Origin: Tatumella punctata
Lineage (GTDB): Bacteria > Pseudomonadota > Gammaproteobacteria > Enterobacterales > Enterobacteriaceae
Length of the DNA stretch: 64,000 nt
Assembly (NCBI RefSeq): GCF_039523735.1
Contig: NZ_BAAAFW010000092.1
Location: 1-64,000, forward strand
Direction: 5' to 3'
Shown piece by piece: positions 42,382 to 49,969 of this stretch (positions are counted from its first letter, which is position 1; the number at the start of each line of letters is the position of its first letter). Under the pieces are notes generated by a model that was not told where the DNA came from, searched no databases, and saw only the letters and a list, made by a program, of their open reading frames with translations. The translations under genes and the position numbers were made by a program.

Positions 42382-44994
42382 TTATTGGGCACAATTAAAA
42401 TGACGGCGGATAATCCTTTTCGCCGTATCCTGAGCAGAGAGGGCATATTTAACTGTACAACTTTCATTCTTCGCTGCTCCCCATTTAATAGTTAATTTCC
42501 CCTGCTCATTCAGACCATTTAAATAAACCTGGCCGTTATCACTAATAATTCCGGAAGCATCACCTTCGGACTCAGTCACCATAGATCCGAACGGCACCGG
42601 AGAACCATTCGGCCGGACAATATTAAACAGAGCCTGATAACCGCGGGTGGCAATAAAGTCAGCCCTGACGATAGCGCCTTGTGTCGGTATAACATTCCGG
42701 ACGTTATCCTGAATATCGGTATGGTCATCCAGTGAATTAGTATCCAGTGCAATACGGTTATTCCGGTAAGCCGTGGCATATGGCAGATAGGTATAGCCAC
42801 GCCAGTCGGTTTTTACACCGGTCTGATTCTGTACTTTCACATTATCGGCCCCGGCAGCTTTAATCAGAACATTGGTGGTGCCTAAAGGCTGGCCGAAAGT
42901 AATTCCGTTACGGTGAACAATGACCCCGCCGGAGAGTCCGTAATTCAGGCTATGGTATGTACTACTGTAGTTATACCCCAGGTTTGATGTACCGTAGGTT
43001 CCCCGGTAACTGGCATTCAGCGCACCTGACGCACCGTTTCGTCCGCTGTGTCCCTGGCTGATACCATAACTCAGATTCCGGTCGGCCAGAGCAGTACCGC
43101 TTAACCCGGTATTCCAGACTGTGCCGCCTTCAGTACTATGGTTAGCACTGAACGTAGCGAACATACTGTCAATCGGCCGGGCTTTATACGAGTTCCCTGC
43201 ACTGAACAGTGATAACGGTACCGAGAGATTGAATGACAGCATCCGTTCACTGGTGTTCATATCCCGAACCTGGTTATAAGACCAGGCGACCGTATAAGAA
43301 ATACCTCTCCAGCCAGAGGTATATCCGGCCTGATAATAACGGTCTTTAGACCCTGTGTTCCAATAGGTCTGTTCCGAGCCGGTAACATACAAAGACCCAT
43401 AATCACCCAGCCGCTGAGTAATATTTAACTGAAGATTCCCTTTTCGGGTATTCCTGAGGTTGTAGTACCCGGAAAGCACATTTGTTTTCCCATCCGGATT
43501 ATCAATCATTGAAGAATAATCGTAACCTGACATATATTTATAGGCCGAATCACTCAGAGTATAAAAACCCCGTGTGGAATACCGGTAACCTAATAACTGG
43601 ACTGTGGTCCCGAAAGTCTCCAGAGATTTGGCATATAAAAAACGCAGTGACTGACCACTTTTTTTACTGCCATCGCTCAGCGTGGTATCTGACTGGGTAA
43701 AGTCAAATGACGTCGCTCCCCATTCACCGATATTAATACCCAGACCCAGTGCATAGGATTTATAATGATTACTCATCTGGCTTCCGCCATACAGAGTATA
43801 CCCGTCAGATAATCCATAGAGCAGCGTTGCCTGGCTATAGAAAGGATTATCCTGATCATTAATTCCGCTACGGAAACGGCCAATGACTACATCATATTTC
43901 GCCCGGCCTTCTCGTTGTAATACCGGAACCGTCGAATATGGCTGTACATATTTTTGTATTGACCCGTCTTTTTCTTCTACCGTGACCTCAAGGTTACCGT
44001 TGGTCATCTGCGGGTTAATATCCGTAAGCTCAAAAGGCCCCGGGGGGACATACGTCTGATAAACAATATACCCGTTCTGTCTGACAACAACCCTGGCGTT
44101 CGTCTTCGCTACTCCGCGCACTGTCGGTGCATAGCCTTGCATTGAGTCAGGGTACATGCTGTCTGATGAATAGAGCCTGATACCGCGGAATGAATTACTG
44201 TCAAAAACGTCATTCCCCGAAGTACTGTCACCAGCCACAAACTGCCCTTTGAGAGGGATTACATCCCGTTCAAGGTAAGTGTTGATATTGTTCCATTGGG
44301 AAGTACTCCCACTGGATGATGTGTTACGGCTCCATGAACCATTATTTCTCAGGCGCCATGCTCCGAGGTTAGCCCCGCTGGTCAGGCTAAGAAAATAGGA
44401 GTCCCCGTAAGAGCTGTGATCACCGCTAAAATTATAATTAAACAGCAGGGCATTGATCCCTTCATCCCATTCATCGGGAGGGATATAACCTCGTTCTGTC
44501 CCTTTAAGAAAAGCCTGAGGAACATTAACATTTAGTCTGAGTTTTTTAACATCAAACTCCGTTGATGCCGAAGGTATAACATTGGTAATAAAAAGACATT
44601 GCTTCCCTGCATTATCTTTTTTCAGTGCTTCTTCATTAAAAAGTACACCGAACTTTACTAACCATGCTTCATTCAGACAAGGCAGTAAACCTTTCTTTTC
44701 TTTTTCATTATCAGTCTTCGACTTATCCGCATAGACAAAATTAATATCGCGGGTAGCGACAAAATTATCATTCAGATAAACATCAACAGTATAGGTTCCC
44801 GGAGGTACAGAAGACCCGGAGTCAATAAATCGGGTAATATCAGCAACTGCACTGGCATCATCACCCAGGAATTGCGTATTAAAGTAAGCTTCCGCATGAC
44901 TGAATAATGGTGTTGCCAGTAACATGGCTGTAATGATATTTAACCCAGGCGTTTTTATCTTCGTCTGTTTGCTTTTTATTCTTTTCATTATCAA
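42382..44994 (-). CDS. fimbrial outer-membrane usher protein
   Basis: FimD-family usher, 870 aa, forming the outer-membrane pore through which subunits are added. Signal peptide about residues 1-34 (LFSHA-E), periplasmic N-domain starting YFNTQFL, 24-strand barrel with plug in the middle (G/S/Y/N-rich), and C-terminal domains ending in the conserved cysteine pair near NESC and HFNCAQ. An ATG two codons downstream (44988) is an alternative start. It lies between chaperone (28 nt) and adhesin (15 nt). Coding is visibly AT-richer than the housekeeping neighbours, which suggests acquisition. Confidence 0.95.
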   Translation of the reverse strand: MIMKRIKSKQTKIKTPGLNIITAMLLATPLFSHAEAYFNTQFLGDDASAVADITRFIDSGSSVPPGTYTVDVYLNDNFVATRDINFVYADKSKTDNEKEKKGLLPCLNEAWLVKFGVLFNEEALKKDNAGKQCLFITNVIPSASTEFDVKKLRLNVNVPQAFLKGTERGYIPPDEWDEGINALLFNYNFSGDHSSYGDSYFLSLTSGANLGAWRLRNNGSWSRNTSSSGSTSQWNNINTYLERDVIPLKGQFVAGDSTSGNDVFDSNSFRGIRLYSSDSMYPDSMQGYAPTVRGVAKTNARVVVRQNGYIVYQTYVPPGPFELTDINPQMTNGNLEVTVEEKDGSIQKYVQPYSTVPVLQREGRAKYDVVIGRFRSGINDQDNPFYSQATLLYGLSDGYTLYGGSQMSNHYKSYALGLGINIGEWGATSFDFTQSDTTLSDGSKKSGQSLRFLYAKSLETFGTTVQLLGYRYSTRGFYTLSDSAYKYMSGYDYSSMIDNPDGKTNVLSGYYNLRNTRKGNLQLNITQRLGDYGSLYVTGSEQTYWNTGSKDRYYQAGYTSGWRGISYTVAWSYNQVRDMNTSERMLSFNLSVPLSLFSAGNSYKARPIDSMFATFSANHSTEGGTVWNTGLSGTALADRNLSYGISQGHSGRNGASGALNASYRGTYGTSNLGYNYSSTYHSLNYGLSGGVIVHRNGITFGQPLGTTNVLIKAAGADNVKVQNQTGVKTDWRGYTYLPYATAYRNNRIALDTNSLDDHTDIQDNVRNVIPTQGAIVRADFIATRGYQALFNIVRPNGSPVPFGSMVTESEGDASGIISDNGQVYLNGLNEQGKLTIKWGAAKNESCTVKYALSAQDTAKRIIRRHFNCAQ

Positions 44995-45022
44995 TGCTCT
45001 GGATATCAGTCATCGGATACTA

Positions 45023-45748
45023 TTATTTTCCGGGTGTTACTGTTGTCACTGGAGACACAGCACCAAAATCACTAATTGCACTAAATCTCAGCTCACCGGT
45101 CACTCCGCCCGGAATTTTCACTACTGTTTTATCCATCGGAGAGGCCATAATGGCATCGAGTTTTTTTCCACCAAGAGAGACATTAACCATGTTAACGAAG
45201 TAAGGTGTCGGATTACTGATAATCATCTGGTTACCCTGCAGGGTATAACTTATTTTTCCCGGAGCCTGAGAAGAAGCCATAGTGAGTGTCGATGGACGAA
45301 CAAACAGTTTTATCCTGGTCAGGATAGCCAGCTGTAATACATTCTTCCCGTCAACACTGTCTTTACTGACTTCAGGGATTGCTTTCACATTCAGCCAGTA
45401 AACAGATTCTCTGTCTTTCGGCAGACTATCATTAACATTTATTATTCTTATTGTATTTTCACTTTTTGTATCAATCACGAATAGTGGCGGCGTGATAATA
45501 AAATCAGATGTTTTTTTCTCATTTTTATCCTCAACCCATGACTGGACCAGATAGCGGCTTTTTTGATCGCTATTCAAAATAGCCAATGAAGTCTGCTTAT
45601 CTGATTGATCATAAATCACCCGCGTGGCACCTAATGAGACCCCGCCAGCAGCCAGAGAGGCAGCGGGTAACATTGCGCTAAACAGTAGTGCACCAAAAAT
45701 TCCTTTTAATATACTCCTTACCCCATGGTTTTTAACATTAATATTCAT
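45023..45748 (-). CDS. periplasmic fimbrial chaperone
   Basis: PapD-like chaperone, 241 aa. Signal peptide to about residue 33 (AASLA-A). Family motifs are GATRVIYD near the mature N-terminus, NSDQKSRYLVQSWVED, YWLNVKAIPEV and RIKLFVRP, the last two carrying anchor residues for the subunit C-terminus. The F1-G1 loop looks short (FGS subclass), which fits rod-like fimbriae. 212 nt downstream of the major pilin, a gap containing two stem-loops, so expected at lower level than the pilin. Confidence 0.94.
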   Translation of the reverse strand: MNINVKNHGVRSILKGIFGALLFSAMLPAASLAAGGVSLGATRVIYDQSDKQTSLAILNSDQKSRYLVQSWVEDKNEKKTSDFIITPPLFVIDTKSENTIRIINVNDSLPKDRESVYWLNVKAIPEVSKDSVDGKNVLQLAILTRIKLFVRPSTLTMASSQAPGKISYTLQGNQMIISNPTPYFVNMVNVSLGGKKLDAIMASPMDKTVVKIPGGVTGELRFSAISDFGAVSPVTTVTPGK

Positions 45749-45797
45749 TACTTATTTCCTTTATGGGAGGTTATGAAAAATATTTAAGACACTGGTA

Positions 45798-45888
45798 TTC
45801 CCGGGGATGTTTTAAGATCACCGGATCCCGGGAACCTACAGTGGTTAATATTATCCGGGCAGAATAGCGCGACTCTCTATTGCCCGGA
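45798..45888 (-). other. two stem-loops between major pilin and chaperone genes
   Basis: One hairpin pairs TTCCCGGGGAT (45798-45808) with ATCCCGGGAA (45825-45834). The other pairs TCCGGGCA (45854-45861) with TGCCCGGA (45881-45888) and extends inwards through AATAG/CTATT. Neither ends in a good T-run. They probably protect the pilin mRNA 3' end or limit read-through, a common way to make pilin outnumber chaperone and usher. Confidence 0.65.
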
Positions 45889-45960
45889 CAATCGTCTGAC
45901 GAGACTTCAGTTATCAGCGACTAACTGCACAGTTTTACTGATATGAAGTACGGTTCAGAA

Positions 45961-46539
45961 TTAGTTATACTGCATGGTAAATACAGCATCTGCGTTTGCC
46001 TGGCCTGGTGTTGGCGTAGCAGAAGTCGCTTTATAACGTGCAGCAAAGTTCAGGGTGTTAGTACCATCGATTAAGCTATGGCCTTTACTGAAGGTTGACC
46101 CGTCCGGTGTCATCACTGAGGAATCCTCATCCAGAATCTGAATACCGACACCCGTCGCAGTTGCATCGTTACTGCTGGAGTTGATGGCCAGTAAGGTGGC
46201 ATCAGTTCCGGTAGTCTGTCCGGAGAAAGCAACACGGGCAGTTTTAGCCACTGTTGTATCACAGTCATTCAGGACAATTTTAAACGGAATAGTTGCGCTG
46301 GTATCACCGATACTCTGGAATGATGCCGTACGGTATTGTCCCAGGTTTACAATCTGATCTGCTGATTCAGTGCTGACAGCACAGGCTGCGTTCACCAGAC
46401 TTCCGTTAAAGTGAACCACACCACCTTGTACTGTTGTTGTGGTATCTGCCGGAGTCGGGTCGTCTTCGGCATGAACACCTGCAGCGGCCAGAAGAGAAGC
46501 TGAAGTCAGCATTGCTAAGATAATTTTATTTAATTTCAT
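45961..46539 (-). CDS. major fimbrial subunit (type 1-like pilin)
   Basis: 192 aa. Signal peptide about residues 1-24 (GVHA-E), donor-strand extension about 25-48, pilin disulfide C53/C93 (NAACAVS, NDCDTT), and the C-terminal chaperone/donor strand AVFTMQYN. First gene of the operon and the best candidate for the shaft subunit. Shine-Dalgarno AGGA lies 8-12 nt upstream. The intergenic region upstream is AT-rich and shared with the divergent regulator. No invertible element or fim-type recombinase is visible. Confidence 0.93.
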   Translation of the reverse strand: MKLNKIILAMLTSASLLAAAGVHAEDDPTPADTTTTVQGGVVHFNGSLVNAACAVSTESADQIVNLGQYRTASFQSIGDTSATIPFKIVLNDCDTTVAKTARVAFSGQTTGTDATLLAINSSSNDATATGVGIQILDEDSSVMTPDGSTFSKGHSLIDGTNTLNFAARYKATSATPTPGQANADAVFTMQYN

Positions 46540-46732
46540 TATATAAGTTCCTGGTGCTCTTTAATAAAAGAGAATTAATATTCATTTGCAGTCATCACAA
46601 GATAAACTGAATTAACACTAAGATAACAATTACCCTGCTGATTGCTTTATACCTGACATCAAAGCTCTATCCATTTAACCCACTAAATATTCAGACGCGC
46701 TGAATCATTAGATGATGAAACATTTTCCAATT

Positions 46733-46756
46733 AACTAAGTAAAATTAAACTAAGTA
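46733..46756 (+). repeat. tandem AACTAAGTA repeats upstream of the pilin gene
   Basis: AACTAAGTA at 46733-46741 and again at 46748-46756, a 15-bp period. They lie about 200 bp upstream of both divergent genes. Direct repeats of this size are the usual target form of OmpR/ToxR-type winged-helix regulators. Confidence 0.55.
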
Positions 46757-46895
46757 GTAATGCTCATCTTCTGATGTCGGAGCAAATAATAAATTAGGAT
46801 TTTTTCATAATATAATCAAATCTTATCACTTTTTAATAAATGATATAAAACCAATACTAAACAATGAGTTACAATTTAAATTGAGATGTGAAATG

Positions 46896-46909
46896 CCATC
46901 AATTGATGG
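46896..46909. promoter_or_regulatory. 14-bp perfect palindrome upstream of the regulator
   Basis: CCATCAATTGATGG, centred about 55 bp before the regulator start. Position suits an operator for autoregulation or another repressor. No known consensus recognised. Confidence 0.45.
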
Positions 46910-46956
46910 AATAGGAATTTTACGTTAGACTTAATCCTCGAAAAAAAAATTACGCA

Positions 46957-47883
46957 ATGGCAGCACACATGAAAAAACATGCTCGTTATTATTTCATTGC
47001 TAACAAAATAATTTACGATAGTAGTCTTCACACTGTCAGCAATCCGGAAAAGACAATAAGTAATCGTCTGCTGACTTCTGCATCGGCCTGTTTAATCTGC
47101 CTGCTTCAGGAAAAAGGAAAAATTGTCAGCAGAAAAACACTGATGCACGCCGGATGGGAAAAACATGGTTTCATTGTTACAACCAACACTCTGAATCAAA
47201 ATGTACTGCTGATTAGAAAAGCTCTTTCTCAGATCACCGACCAACAGGTTCTGAAAACAGTGTTCAGACAGGGCATCACAATACCCGACGAATTCAGCGT
47301 AATCTCGTTTGATACCCCTGAGTCTCTGGAAGAATATATCAATAATTATTATAAGACAGGCCAGCAAGAGATAACCTCCGAGCGATTACCTGCTGATGAT
47401 GATTCGGTTCAGTCTCCTCCGGAAATCAATATAACAGCAGAGACTCAGTCACCGGCCAGTGAGCCGATTGAAAGTGAATATAGTGAAGTAAATGAAAAAA
47501 GTTCAGATAAAAAAAGATCAATAAAAAGATATTTTTTGATTAACATCATTTTAATCCCTTTAATATTAATTGTGGTTTTTTTCGGGGCGATGCTGAAAAT
47601 GGTGGATTACTATAAAAACTTAAGTTCCGGTGATTATCAGCCACTGGTCGACTATCGAAAAGTAGCGACAGTAAACGGCCTTTCTGTATATCTTAACAGT
47701 GATAAGTGCCCGGCGGATTATGCGTTGCCTTTCCTGGAACAGCACGCCCATGACTTCGATAACATTCCGGCAAGGAACATCTATTTTAGTTGTGAGAGAA
47801 ATATAAAACGATCTTCGGTGCTGCTTTGCGATAACGATGCCAGAGATCCGACCGCTGACTGCTCTTCCTTTTACTATTTATAA
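46957..47883 (+). CDS. membrane-anchored winged-helix regulator (ToxR/CadC/MarT type)
   Basis: 308 aa. An OmpR/PhoB-type winged-helix DNA-binding domain fills about residues 10-110 (SRKTLMHAGW, NTLNQNVLLIRKAL, LKTVFRQGITI). An acidic linker (about 135-185), one membrane segment (about 192-213) and a short periplasmic domain (214-308) with four cysteines (C251, C279, C291, C302) follow. There is no receiver domain, so it signals directly through the membrane like CadC, ToxR and MarT. Divergent from the fimbrial operon and 9 nt before a FidL-like gene. ATG at 46957 or 46969; neither has a strong Shine-Dalgarno. Confidence 0.85.
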   Translation: MAAHMKKHARYYFIANKIIYDSSLHTVSNPEKTISNRLLTSASACLICLLQEKGKIVSRKTLMHAGWEKHGFIVTTNTLNQNVLLIRKALSQITDQQVLKTVFRQGITIPDEFSVISFDTPESLEEYINNYYKTGQQEITSERLPADDDSVQSPPEINITAETQSPASEPIESEYSEVNEKSSDKKRSIKRYFLINIILIPLILIVVFFGAMLKMVDYYKNLSSGDYQPLVDYRKVATVNGLSVYLNSDKCPADYALPFLEQHAHDFDNIPARNIYFSCERNIKRSSVLLCDNDARDPTADCSSFYYL

Positions 47884-47892
47884 GAAGGCATA

Positions 47893-48366
47893 ATGAATAC
47901 TAAAATATTGTCAATTGGCGTGGCTATCCTGTTAATCACATTATCAGGCACTTTTTATATTATAAGAACCAATAATGCCGGCGACCGTACGATTAACTGT
48001 ACCGGACAGATTACAGTTTCGAAACAGAGCAGTAAGCTGACCATGAATGTACTCTTCCTGATTGATGACCGTGTGAGTACCGTTTATCTGCGTGGTATCC
48101 TGAATAAAGATGGCAAAACATATGTGCTGAACCGCAGCATCTATGCCCGTATAACCTCAAAAAACAACCACTATCGCTTTATTACGGAAAAAATTTCTAA
48201 TGCCCAGGAGCTTCCGGAAAGTGCCGGGCCTCTTGCTGACGTCCTGCCCAAATACCTGCAATCGGTTAACTCACCACAGGACTTTTTCATTTACAGACTT
48301 AATCCGTCCCGATATGTCTTCACTAATGGCTATATTCCGTCGCTCTATTGCAAAAAGCTTACCTGA
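47893..48366 (+). CDS. FidL-like membrane protein
   Basis: 157 aa with one N-terminal membrane segment (about residues 5-23) and a periplasmic domain with just two cysteines, C36 and C154, which could bridge. Fits the FidL-like family, named from Salmonella SPI-3, where fidL follows the ToxR-like gene marT. AAGG lies 6 nt before the ATG and the gap from the regulator stop is 9 nt, so they are one operon. By analogy with ToxS it may modulate the regulator in the periplasm; this is inferred. No enzyme motif seen. Confidence 0.75.
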   Translation: MNTKILSIGVAILLITLSGTFYIIRTNNAGDRTINCTGQITVSKQSSKLTMNVLFLIDDRVSTVYLRGILNKDGKTYVLNRSIYARITSKNNHYRFITEKISNAQELPESAGPLADVLPKYLQSVNSPQDFFIYRLNPSRYVFTNGYIPSLYCKKLT

Positions 48367-48553
48367 TATAAATACCACAGACTGTACCCCACCCGTGCCC
48401 GTTTCAGGTGATACCACGATCGGTGCAGGTAGGGCTGCAGTTAATCAGGCATAACAGATAATAATGGCAGTCACAGACTATTATGCGATTATTCACTGAC
48501 CATCGAATATCCGCGGCAGAGAGAGCAGACCGGACGTACAAGAAAATGAAGAC
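48367..48553. other. region between fidL-like gene and the cpxP/CpxQ 3' end
   Basis: No gene and no recognisable element. It is the right-hand boundary of the fimbrial island; no direct repeat, tRNA or integrase remains to show how the island entered. Confidence 0.5.
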
Positions 48554-48613
48554 AAAAAAAACCCCCTCATTACTGAGGGGGGAAGACAGGGATGGTGTCT
48601 ATGGCAAGGAAAA
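48554..48613 (-). ncRNA. cpxQ: small RNA CpxQ (from the cpxP 3' UTR)
   Basis: On minus the 3' UTR of cpxP reads TTTTCCTTGCCATAGACACC, then ATCCCTGTCTTCC, then a CCCCCTCA/TGAGGGGG terminator with eight T. The first two parts match what I remember of E. coli CpxQ base for base; only the terminator loop differs. In E. coli RNase E releases this roughly 60-nt, Hfq-bound RNA from cpxP mRNA; it represses envelope proteins including type 1 pilin and NhaB. The 5' end at 48613 is set by comparison. The T-run 48561-48554 also terminates cpxP. Confidence 0.9.
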
Positions 48614-48664
48614 AAGGGATACTACATACTGTTGGTACTGCTTTACGGTAATCAGCATCGCTGC

Positions 48665-49123
48665 TTACGGTAACTGGCTTACGCTACGTATATTGTTCAT
48701 ACGTAACTCAAAATTCTTCTGTAACTCTGCCTGCTGTTCCGCAGTCAGCAGGTTATACATCTGATGGCGTACTCTTGCCATCGCTACCTGCTCGTTTATC
48801 TCGGCCATCTTCTCAGCCTGCGCACGGACTGCAGGTTCATTAAAATCTCTGGCTGTTTCAAGTTTGTGCATCAGTTCAATATCAGAAACAGTAATTCCTG
48901 ACCTGGCCTGCCGCGCCTGATACATCAGATCGCGCATTTGCTGACGCTGTTGTTCCGATAATTCGATACCATCAAACATATGATTTTGCGAATTGTGCGC
49001 CATACTCTCTGAGGTCACTGGTAATTGCTGTTCCATTTTATCTTTCATCATTCCGTCACATTTTGCAGTAGCCTGACCAGCAAAGACCAGTGACGAAAGT
49101 GCGACGATGATAAGATGGCGCAT
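48665..49123 (-). CDS. cpxP: periplasmic Cpx inhibitor CpxP
   Basis: Periplasmic adaptor that dampens CpxA and delivers misfolded proteins, notably pilus subunits, to DegP. 152 aa, about 14 shorter than E. coli. Signal peptide about residues 1-20 (GQATA-K). Spy/CpxP family LTxxQ-type motifs are LSEQQRQQMRDLM and LTAEQQAEL. The HMFDGIELSEQQ segment matches E. coli. The mature N-terminus has an unusual CDGMMKDKM start. Divergent from cpxRA over a perfect CpxR box; its 3' UTR carries CpxQ. Confidence 0.94.
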   Translation of the reverse strand: MRHLIIVALSSLVFAGQATAKCDGMMKDKMEQQLPVTSESMAHNSQNHMFDGIELSEQQRQQMRDLMYQARQARSGITVSDIELMHKLETARDFNEPAVRAQAEKMAEINEQVAMARVRHQMYNLLTAEQQAELQKNFELRMNNIRSVSQLP

Positions 49124-49205
49124 CCTTGACTCCGGGAGTGTTTAGCGTTTATCGATTCAACGGGAACCAGTGTAATCCCGTAGCTGCAAACATCCGTCAG
49201 GGGGT

Positions 49206-49220
49206 GTAAAACTACGTAAA
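49206..49220. promoter_or_regulatory. CpxR box in the cpxP-cpxR region
   Basis: GTAAAACTACGTAAA, an exact GTAAA-N5-GTAAA consensus, 82 bp upstream of cpxP and 53 bp before cpxR. Expected to activate cpxP and autoregulate cpxRA. Confidence 0.92.
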
Positions 49221-49273
49221 GTGACAACCGGATAACCATGGAACACGGTATTTTTCCTGCGGAGGAAAACATA

Positions 49274-49969
49274 ATGAATAAAATATTGCTGGTTGATGAT
49301 GATCGGGAACTGACATCTTTATTGAAAGAATTGCTGGAGATGGAAGGCTTTGAGATCATCGTGGCAGATGATGGTGAACAGGCATTATCTTTACTGGATA
49401 GTTCCGTTGACCTGCTGCTGCTAGATGTCATGATGCCGAAGAAAAATGGTATCGACACACTGAAAGAGTTACGTCAGCAGCATCAGACACCGGTTATTAT
49501 GCTGACAGCCCGCGGCAGTGAGCTCGACAGAGTGCTCGGCCTGGAACTGGGTGCCGATGACTACCTGCCAAAACCGTTTAATGATCGCGAACTGGTTGCC
49601 AGAATACGTGCCATTTTGCGTCGTTCTAACTGGAGCGAGCAACAACATACAGAGACAAGCTCTTCTTCACTACAGGTCGACCATCTTAAACTTAATCCCG
49701 GGCGTCAGGAAGCCAGCTTTGATAATCAAGTCCTGGACCTGACCGGTACCGAGTTTACGCTTTTGTACCTGCTGGCACAGCACCTGGGACAGGTCGTCTC
49801 CAGAGAACATCTCAGTCAGGAAGTATTGGGGAAACGACTCACTCCTTTTGACCGGGCCATTGATATGCATATCTCAAATTTGCGCCGTAAGCTGCCTGAA
49901 CGGCATGATGGTCACCCCTGGTTTAAAACCCTGCGAGGCAGAGGCTACCTGATGGTTTCAGCCTCATGA
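49274..49969 (+). CDS. cpxR: Cpx response regulator CpxR
   Basis: OmpR-family regulator of envelope stress. Receiver domain residues 1-115 with the phospho-acceptor D51 (LLLLDVMMPKKNG), acidic pocket DDD at 8-10 and K in PKPFND; winged-helix domain about 135-231. 231 aa, near E. coli. The start at 49274 has GGAGG 8 nt upstream; the longer frame to 49238 is not supported. Overlaps cpxA by 4 nt (ATGA), the classic translational coupling. Confidence 0.98.
   Translation: MNKILLVDDDRELTSLLKELLEMEGFEIIVADDGEQALSLLDSSVDLLLLDVMMPKKNGIDTLKELRQQHQTPVIMLTARGSELDRVLGLELGADDYLPKPFNDRELVARIRAILRRSNWSEQQHTETSSSSLQVDHLKLNPGRQEASFDNQVLDLTGTEFTLLYLLAQHLGQVVSREHLSQEVLGKRLTPFDRAIDMHISNLRRKLPERHDGHPWFKTLRGRGYLMVSAS

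Larger units (their letters stand above)
46540..46956. other. AT-rich control region between fimbrial operon and regulator
   Basis: 417 bp without a gene, strikingly AT-rich relative to the flanks. It should contain the fimbrial promoter on minus and the regulator promoter on plus. It holds a close direct repeat and a perfect 14-bp palindrome (listed separately). Such AT-rich DNA is typical H-NS territory, an inference only. Confidence 0.65.

Noticed and set aside
46540..46956. Invertible fim-type phase switch upstream of the pilin gene
   Set aside because: I looked for matching inverted repeats flanking a promoter and for a tyrosine recombinase gene nearby and saw neither.
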